A stretch of DNA of 64,000 nucleotides from Liquidambar formosana (lineage: Eukaryota > Streptophyta > Magnoliopsida > Saxifragales > Altingiaceae): positions 12,108,107 through 12,172,106 of the forward strand of contig CM077823.1 of NCBI GenBank assembly GCA_039720395.1, given 5' to 3'. The translations under genes were made by a program, and so were the position numbers. Below the pieces are notes generated by a model. That model saw nothing but the letters and a program-made list of their open reading frames with translations, ran no database searches and was not told where the DNA came from. Positions 57,650 to 64,000 of the stretch are shown here, one piece after another (the stretch's first letter is position 1; every line of letters begins with the position of its first letter).

Positions 57650-60600
57650 CATCACCATTTGCCCCTCTCTCTCATGATAATGTTCTCCACACCAGTCTTT
57701 GCAATCCGCCATCCCCAGCCTCACTGATCCAATATGATCTCCTAGATCAACTCATGCAGTTCAAAATCCTTTGTTAGATTCTTCTCACTCTATAAATGAC
57801 CAGAGGAAAAAATATTCGTGGAAGTCTCATGCTTTCAAAATCTTTTGCAAGTTGCCAAAAATATTTAGCTCCACTCATCAGACATTGGAGAGGTTTCAAT
57901 TTGTATAAATTGGGTCAGTGTAGTTGAGTTGTCAACAGAAAATAGCTATGAACAGATATGAGATCCGGAGAGAAGAAAAAAACTGAGAATCATAGCCCGT
58001 AAAACACAAGATGTAATTTAAGTTCAACCATAGCCTATTAGTAACCAATGTTACCAAATCTTGGTTGCAAAAAAGGGAAGTAAAATTTCCTGAATGTCAT
58101 TAACTTGCAAGGGCTGAGCTGAGTTAGGGACATAGGAAAGAAAGAAATCAAACAACTCAAAGAATCTTGGAATTTCTCTTTCAGTTAGGAATACACAATT
58201 GCATTTCAATCATAGACAGAAGATAGGAAAAAAGAAATCAAACAAATCAAAGAATCTTGGAATTTCTCTTTTAGTCAGGAAGACACGATTGCATTGCATT
58301 TCAAACATAGATAGAAGATAGCAATGGAAAACTTAAGAGCCAAACTCAAAGAAGAAACTTAAGAATTTGAAAAATAATTGGGCCGAAGGTATCCATCCAA
58401 TCAACAATTTTAAAATTAAAACAATTGACAACAACAACAACAAACAACAAGATTTTATTTAATTAAGCCCTGACTGCTAATAAATTTATATATATAAACA
58501 CATGAAGATGGTTCATCAACATTCTTAATTGCAATTACAACCAAGTTGAATGTATCCGATATACAGTTTGGGAAAAGGAAAAAATAAATAAAATAAAAAG
58601 TGCCATTTAATTTCTTCTTACAATCGAGAAGAAAAATACCATTTAATTTTCCAATACAATCGAGTTTTATTTAACTAATTAATTCCAAAATGTATCGTTG
58701 TATGTTGTGTTGGCCTAGACTATAGGGGTTGCAGGGCTAGGGTCAACATCATGCCGACTGCGACTACTCAAACTGTGGTGCTTGGCTGCTACGATACCTA
58801 TAAAAAGATTTGAGGGCACCTCTCCTGACGCCAGTTGGTTTTAGGTGAAATGATTAGCACTCGAACCTACAATTGGTATCAAAGCAAGGTCATGGGTTCA
58901 CGTCCCTATGAGGGCTCAACATGTGCTAGGGGGTGATTGTTAGCCTAGACTGCAAGGGTTGTAGGGCTTGGGTTAGCATCATGCCGGTTACAACTATTCG
59001 AACTGTGGTGTTTGACAACTGTGCTGACCTTTAAAAGATTTGAGGGCGCCTCTCCAGACGCTAGTTGGTTTTAGGTGAAATGGTTAGCACTCAATCCTAC
59101 ATTTTGAATACAAGAATGCATGCACTTACATAAGCAAGCTCTGAAAATTAACTCAATTTACCAACTTGCAATCAAATGTGAAACAAACCTGAAATCTTAT
59201 CAGTGTAGAAGTTAATCAATGAACGGGGACAAACTTTAAGGTCCAGTTTAGCACATTAAAAATTAAACTACCAACATAAAAGGCTCTGAAGGCTTAAAAA
59301 CACAAATTTGTATTAAAGAGCTCTAGGCCGCCTGAGGTGTGGAGTCTTATATGCAGAAGGGAAGAAGGGTGGGTCCAGCTCACCATTCATTAAAGTTTCA
59401 AAATAAGGACACCCATAGTTGAGGCATAATAACAAAATGCCCAAGACAGATCACGCAATCACATCCCTCAAATCTTCCTTACCAAAACAAGGAGAATTAT
59501 TTTTTAGAACTTTCCCATATAGAATTCTTGAAATAGAAAACAGTAAATATCCAAAAGTACTATATACCTTGGGTTCAAAGTATCCCTATTTATCAACTAT
59601 CAAGCCATGCTTACTATATATATATATATATATAAAGATTATAATAAGGATGACCAAGGGTTCGGCCCTGACTAGTTGATCGAGAATGTGCACTGTGCAC
59701 ATACTCCTCCGTCTCACATGCACCACGCCCTTCCAGCCCTGCCCCCTGGGGATCAAGCCAAATTTTTTATTCCTCATTCATGTTAGATAAAGGATTGCTA
59801 CAAGCATATACAGCCTAAAAATGTTTAAATTCAAACATAGTTCAATTTCCCTAGAGAAGATACTTACCAACACCTGCGAGATGGATTTACCAAGCAACTT
59901 AGTGATAGAGGAATAATTACCCACTATGTTTGAATTAGCCAATTAACCACTTTTGGCAGAAATAAACATTGCTCTCTTAAAAGGGCCGTTCAAGCAACTT
60001 AGTGATAGAGGGATAATTACCAAGACGAAGAAGGAAATCTCATTGCTGATTTCCAGCCAGACTCAGCCCTGCTTGAGTACTTGTTTTCTACAACTGTTGC
60101 TGTCTTTGAAAGAAGAATGTAGACACAAATTGTAGTGTTGATTGGTATAGCTGATTCTGATCAACCTCAACTTGAAATGTGACCTGACCAGCTCTGTAGA
60201 GTACAAATTGGACCTGTTGCACCTGATTTGGAAGATCTGGAATCACTTTGTCCGCAGCTAATGGCATAACAGATCGTGGCTGGCACAATTAGCACCATGA
60301 ACCAAAAAAGGGTAAAAGAAGACTGAAGAAGTAGAAGCCAACATTAAAACAAAAAGTCTACAAGTAATCCAAAAAAGGGAAGGTAAAACATTCAATGCAA
60401 AAATCATTAACTCAACAAACCTCAACCCCAGCTACTTGAGGTCAGCTAGTGCGCAGAAATAAACATTGCTCCCCAAAAAAGGCCATTCAAGTATTCTAAT
60501 TTTTTCGCACTGTGTTTATTTAATTTTTGTACGTAAGTAGTGAGATAGTACTAACACCATTGATCATCAAAATGGAGAAAGATTTCCATTCACAACTGAT

Positions 60601-61020
60601 ATAATACATGTACTTACGTGCTACTCAAGGCTCGCCTCCACAATAAGAGACAGTAAATTCCATTAAGAACGGTGGTTTATATTCCAATGGAAATTCATTA
60701 AAACAACAAAAAGCTTAGTGAACAATGAATTGATTTTCAATAGTGATCCAAGGTAAGCTGAATTCTTGCGGGAATCTATCTGATCAACGTACAATGGTTG
60801 CAATAAATAAATAAACAACAAATAAAGACATGAATCGTCAGTAATGTAGGCTTTACAAACAAAACATAGAAAATAAAAGAAAAAAAAAGGACCCATAAAT
60901 GAAGAAAACAAGCCTTCCATTTTCAATACAACTTCATAAAAGAAACATATTTCTAGAAGAAAGAAAGACACTATGAATATCAATATGCTAAACCCTACCC
61001 TGTATCAGGGAAATAAAAAT
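57650..61020. repeat. Array unit 6
   Basis: Modules at 57715-57930, 57985-58400, 58440-58700, 59101-59200, 59415-59600, 59760-60420 and 60500-61020 follow the common order, the most complete unit here. A local duplication repeats 'caagcaacttagtgatagag' at 59893 and 59992, and another 58130-58230 repeats at 58230-58330. On the - strand 60268-60000 can be read as MPLAADKVIPDLPN ... YQSTLQF ... and then a stop, ending at a |gtaattat donor-like site. The protein is not one I recognise. Confidence 0.7.
58708..59101 (+). mobile_element. Complete TRIM element
   Basis: Two direct 164-bp terminal repeats (58708-58871 and 58938-59101) start TGTTGGCC/TGTTAGCC and both end CCTACA. The 66-bp interior opens with TTGGTATCAAAGC, one base from the plant initiator-methionine primer-binding site TGGTATCAGAGC. 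It ends with a purine-rich gctagggggtga. Flanks are tgttg (58703-58707) and ttttg (59102-59106). Terminal repeats in miniature with no coding sequence define a TRIM. The repeats are perhaps 80-85% identical, so it is old. Confidence 0.9.
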
Positions 61021-61436
61021 ATATTACCATCAATCGAGGTTGTTTTCCAAGGGTTCCACGCCCTGATGGACTGCAAGCAAAAAAATTCACAAATTAGACC
61101 TCAAAAAAAATAAAATAAAACAAAAAAGCCCGTAGGAAAGTTAATTGCAAATTGTAAATCACTAATGACTGAAAATAGTGCACATATATACATATACATA
61201 TAGAGAGAGAGAGAGAATTCACATTTGCACAATGAGAAAATCTGGTAAATCATTGATATGAGGTCGAAACCTTTTGAACCAGAACTATGTGTTCTGACTC
61301 TTTTCTTCTTAGTGAAGATCCTGACGATATCTCTTCGAATCTGCTCCATTTCGGATGATAATCCCAACAGGACATTAGGATTTCTATGAAGATTGAGACC
61401 GCAGCATTTTTTTAAAAAATTTTTATTTTTAGATAC

Positions 61437-61447
61437 CTATTTATAGA
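61437..61447 (-). promoter_or_regulatory. TATA-like box, copy 1
   Basis: CTATAAATAG on the - strand, about 70 bp upstream of the ATG at 61367. Sequence and spacing fit a plant core promoter. An identical copy is at 62025-62034. Activity is unknown. Confidence 0.4.
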
Positions 61448-62024
61448 GTCAATGCTTATGTGTACGTCTTACATTGTAATTCGGTTGCTGAGTGCTGACT
61501 TGGCTCAAAATGTTTTATGGGTCTAAATAATTATAAAAATTTTATTAAAAAACAGAAGAGGTTGTTAGGAAAATGATAAGGGAGACGAAAGAGTGATAAG
61601 GGGGACGAAAGAGTGGGGACGAGTAACTGGGGACAACTAACACCGTTATGTTCGAGTGACTTGGCTCAATTCAATTGAGTTTGTTTTTCTTTTATTGGGT
61701 TCCTATTTTTAAGGTGCCCGGAGGAAAGTTAGTTGCAAATTGTAAATCACTATTGACTGAAAATAGTGCACATATATACATATACATATAGAGAGAGAGA
61801 GAGAGTTCACATTTGCACAATGAGAAAATCTGGTAAATCATTGATATGAGGTCGAAACCTTTTGAACCAGAACTATGTGTTCTGATTCTTTTCTTCTTAG
61901 TGAAGATCCTGACGATATCTGTTCGAATCTGCTCTATTTTGGATGATAATCCCAACGGGACATTAGGATTTCTATGAAGATCGAGACTACAGCATTTTTT
62001 TTAAAAATTTTTATTTTTAGATAC

Positions 62025-62034
62025 CTATTTATAG
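62025..62034 (-). promoter_or_regulatory. TATA-like box, copy 2
   Basis: CTATAAATAG on the - strand in the second tandem copy, about 70 bp upstream of the ATG at 61955. Confidence 0.4.
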
Positions 62035-62303
62035 AGTCAATGCTTATGTGTACGTCTTACATTGTAATTCGGTTGCTGAGTGCTAACTTGGCTCAAAATG
62101 TTTTATGGGTCTAAATAATTATAAAAATTTTATTAAAAAACAGAAGAGATTGTTAGGAAAATGATAAGGGGGACGAAAGAGTGATAAGGGGGACGAAAGA
62201 GTGGGGACGAGTAACTGGGGACAACTAACACCGTTATGTTCGAGTGACTTGGCTCAATTCAATTGAGTTTGTTTTTCTTTTATTGGGTTCCTATTTTTAA
62301 GGT

Positions 62304-62685
62304 ATTTCGGTTCCTTTTTTTCACACGATTCTTCCATTCTTCATTGCCGACGATGATGCCCTCTTCCAATCTCTTGACCACACCATAAAATGTTATCGTT
62401 TTAGCTTTTCTCCCCCATTAGTGGCATCCCAGATCTGAAACAACTCATTTGTTTTGCATTCCTACTGAACTTCAAAGCAAGAAGCACCCTTCTCCACCAT
62501 CAAAAATCCCAACCGGCAATTTTAGTTTAGCCCCATCTCGGGCGAACATAATTTCCAGCCACAATAGGGGCTTTTCTCCACCACCAAATTGGATGTTGGA
62601 GAGTAGGGGGGAAATAAGAAAAGACAAAGAAGATCCATTTTCCAGTCATGTTAACAATGATGTCGCTGGAAAATCTCCATTGCTG
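62304..62685 (+). other. Gene-like fragment, unidentified
   Basis: A + strand open frame from 62449 includes SPPPNWMLESRGEIRKDKED and NNDVAGKSPLLEL. Its composition is protein-like, and the last part (gttgctggaaaatctccattgc) recurs at 63140-63165. I do not recognise it. It runs straight into the tandem repeats. Confidence 0.3.
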
Positions 62686-62689
62686 GAAC

Positions 62690-63180
62690 TGAGAGTGTTG
62701 TGTGCTCTGAATATTATTCAGATAATTTAGGTTTTTTTTTTTTTTTGGATGACAGTGGGAAGTCCCTCCCCCCCCCCCCCCCCCCCCTGCATTGTTTTAC
62801 CACTAAGAGTGTTGTGTGCTCCGAATATTAAGATAATTTGGGTTTTTTTTTTTTATTATAAACAATGGGAAGTTCCCCCCTGCATTGTTTACTACTGGGA
62901 GTGTTTATGCTCCGAACAATAAGATAATTTGGGTTTTTTATTTTATTTTATTTTTATAAACATTGGAAAGCTTTGCCCCCCTACATTGTTTACCACTGGG
63001 AGTGTTTTGTGCTTTGAATATTCAGATAAATTGGGATTTTTTTTGGATAAAACAGTGGAAAGTTCCCCCCTTGCATTGTTTACCACTAGGAATGTTTTGT
63101 GACATGAATATTCAAATAAATGTACACATGTTAATAGTGATGTTGCTGGAAAATCTCCATTGCCGGCACAATAAAGCTTT
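62690..63180. repeat. Tandem repeats of about 95-115 bp
   Basis: About five units share 'gagtgttttgtgctccgaatatt', 'agataatttgggttttttt', 'aacagtgggaagttccccc' and 'tgcattgtttaccact'. The first has a C run of about 24 at 62765-62787, so unit lengths vary with homopolymers. No gene is supported. Confidence 0.8.
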
Positions 63181-63189
63181 TTTTTTTTT

Positions 63190-64000
63190 TTTTAATTTTT
63201 ATAGGGAATTTTGGTCATACCCCCTATGTATAAGAGTCATTTTACAATAGGCCCTAAATAAGAATCAATCTTGTAAAAATCCCTTTTAACCTCATACGAA
63301 TTAAAAAGCCCCTGATTTTAAACTTCCAAATATTTACCACTGTGCCATTTTACTATTGATACCCAAAAATCAGGGATTTGCCCACCATTTTTTCTGGCGA
63401 CATTATAGAAAAGGAATCCCAAACGAAATATAGCTTCTCAATGGTACAAAAACACCTTCCAAATGTATCAAGCAACGATTCTAGGGTTTCATTATTCCCG
63501 TTCGTGCATCACAACTTGCTTTTCGAAGACCATTTGAAGACCTTTGGACTCCGTTTCAAGAAGCGAAATGCCGAAAAGAAGTGAGTCTAATGCTTCCATT
63601 TAATTGAGATTCATGTTTTTTTTTTTTTTTTTTTTTTTAATTTTCAGTTTGGAATAGTAAATCACTATGTTTTTTTGTTGATTTTGTTCCTATTTTTTGA
63701 GATTTTAGATTGGGAAGAGTAAATCGATATGCTTTGGGTTGTTTTTGTTCCCATTTTTGAGATTTTAGGAAGATGGAATTGTATTAGTATGCTTTTGCAT
63801 CAATATGCTTTCGCATTCATGTTTTTTGCATCCAACAGTATGCTTTACTGTTACATATAATATTTTGCATCAGTATGCTTATAATTTGTTTCCCAATAGT
63901 ATGCCGTTACTGTTGTGTATAATACTTTGTATCAGTATGCCTTTACTATCATATTTGTTGTTTCCAGTAATATGGTATTACTGTCACATATTATATTTTG
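63190..64000. repeat. Possible transposon end, then short tandem repeats
   Basis: 'agggaattttggtcataccccc' near 63205 resembles a Mutator-like terminus, but its partner would be beyond the window. A + frame at 63378-63584 (FSGDIIEKESQTKYSF, then HLKTFGLRFKKRNAEKK) ends at a donor-like |gtgagt and may be an exon of an unknown gene. 63650-63770 repeats a 60-bp unit twice (agattttag.ttgggaagagtaaatc). 63830-64000 repeats a 70-bp unit with 'cagtatgc...ttactgt.acatataatattttg' about three times. Confidence 0.5.

Larger units (their letters stand above)
61128..62303. repeat. 589-bp tandem duplication with possible promoter and first exon
   Basis: 61128-61716 and 61717-62303 are nearly identical, differing at roughly 4% of positions by eye. 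Each holds, on the - strand, a TATA-like CTATAAATAG followed about 70 bp later by an ATG opening MGLSS[EK]MEQIR (61367 and 61955). In another frame the next part reads KRFRPHINDLPDFLIVQM, which resembles the start of an F-box; that is speculative. Part of the same module occurs at 14500-14740. Confidence 0.85.

Noticed and set aside
58708..59101. Direct repeats considered as a CRISPR-like or simple tandem repeat
   Set aside because: Only two copies, with a primer-binding site and purine tract between them and a target duplication outside, which fits a TRIM.

Overview
The window looks like intergenic chromosome from a flowering plant, probably a dicot. The DNA is AT-rich, and it is packed with Ty3/gypsy and Ty1/copia LTR retrotransposons, L1-type LINEs, a SINE, a TRIM, hAT, Mutator-like and Tourist-like transposons, plus remnants of plant-type genes (a CrRLK1L-like receptor kinase and an exon with an SLxLGL/EAR motif). 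I cannot name the species. I found no intact host protein-coding gene: every long coding stretch is a broken transposon gene or a gene fragment.

Layout. 1-10753: a Ty3/gypsy element on the + strand, interrupted by a Tat/Ogre-type element on the - strand with a 3.15-kb LTR, and again by a solo LTR inside the reverse transcriptase. 10845-14740: first unit of a decayed repeat array, carrying a SINE and an inverted duplication of a transcription-factor-like exon. 15170-18121: tandem repeats and a deleted hAT element. 18971-26857: a non-autonomous LTR element on the - strand whose 3' LTR was split by a 4.9-kb LINE. 27886-34716: array units 2 and 3 with two MITEs. 34717-43008: a 5'-truncated copia element whose 3' LTR was split by a 4.2-kb hAT transposon with a nearly complete transposase. 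45715-50140: a second LINE on the - strand, split by a Mutator-like element. 50160-61020: array units 4 to 6, with LINE tails, a complete TRIM, and a 2-kb palindrome of two receptor-kinase fragments. 61128-62303: a recent 589-bp tandem duplication with a TATA-like box and a possible first exon. 62304-64000: short tandem repeats.

The common thread is an old array of at least six copies of one unidentified multi-module sequence, about 10.8 to 62 kb, repeatedly hit by mobile elements. Because the copies are paralogous, several insertions can be dated against an empty site elsewhere in this same window (TRIM, Tourist MITE, a micro-insertion, a LINE tail). The two palindromes built from host-gene exons (11918-12430 and 55560-57546) are the best candidates for an active function: transcription through either would give a long hairpin RNA matching a gene family. 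All identifications rest on motifs and by-eye alignment; no search was run.
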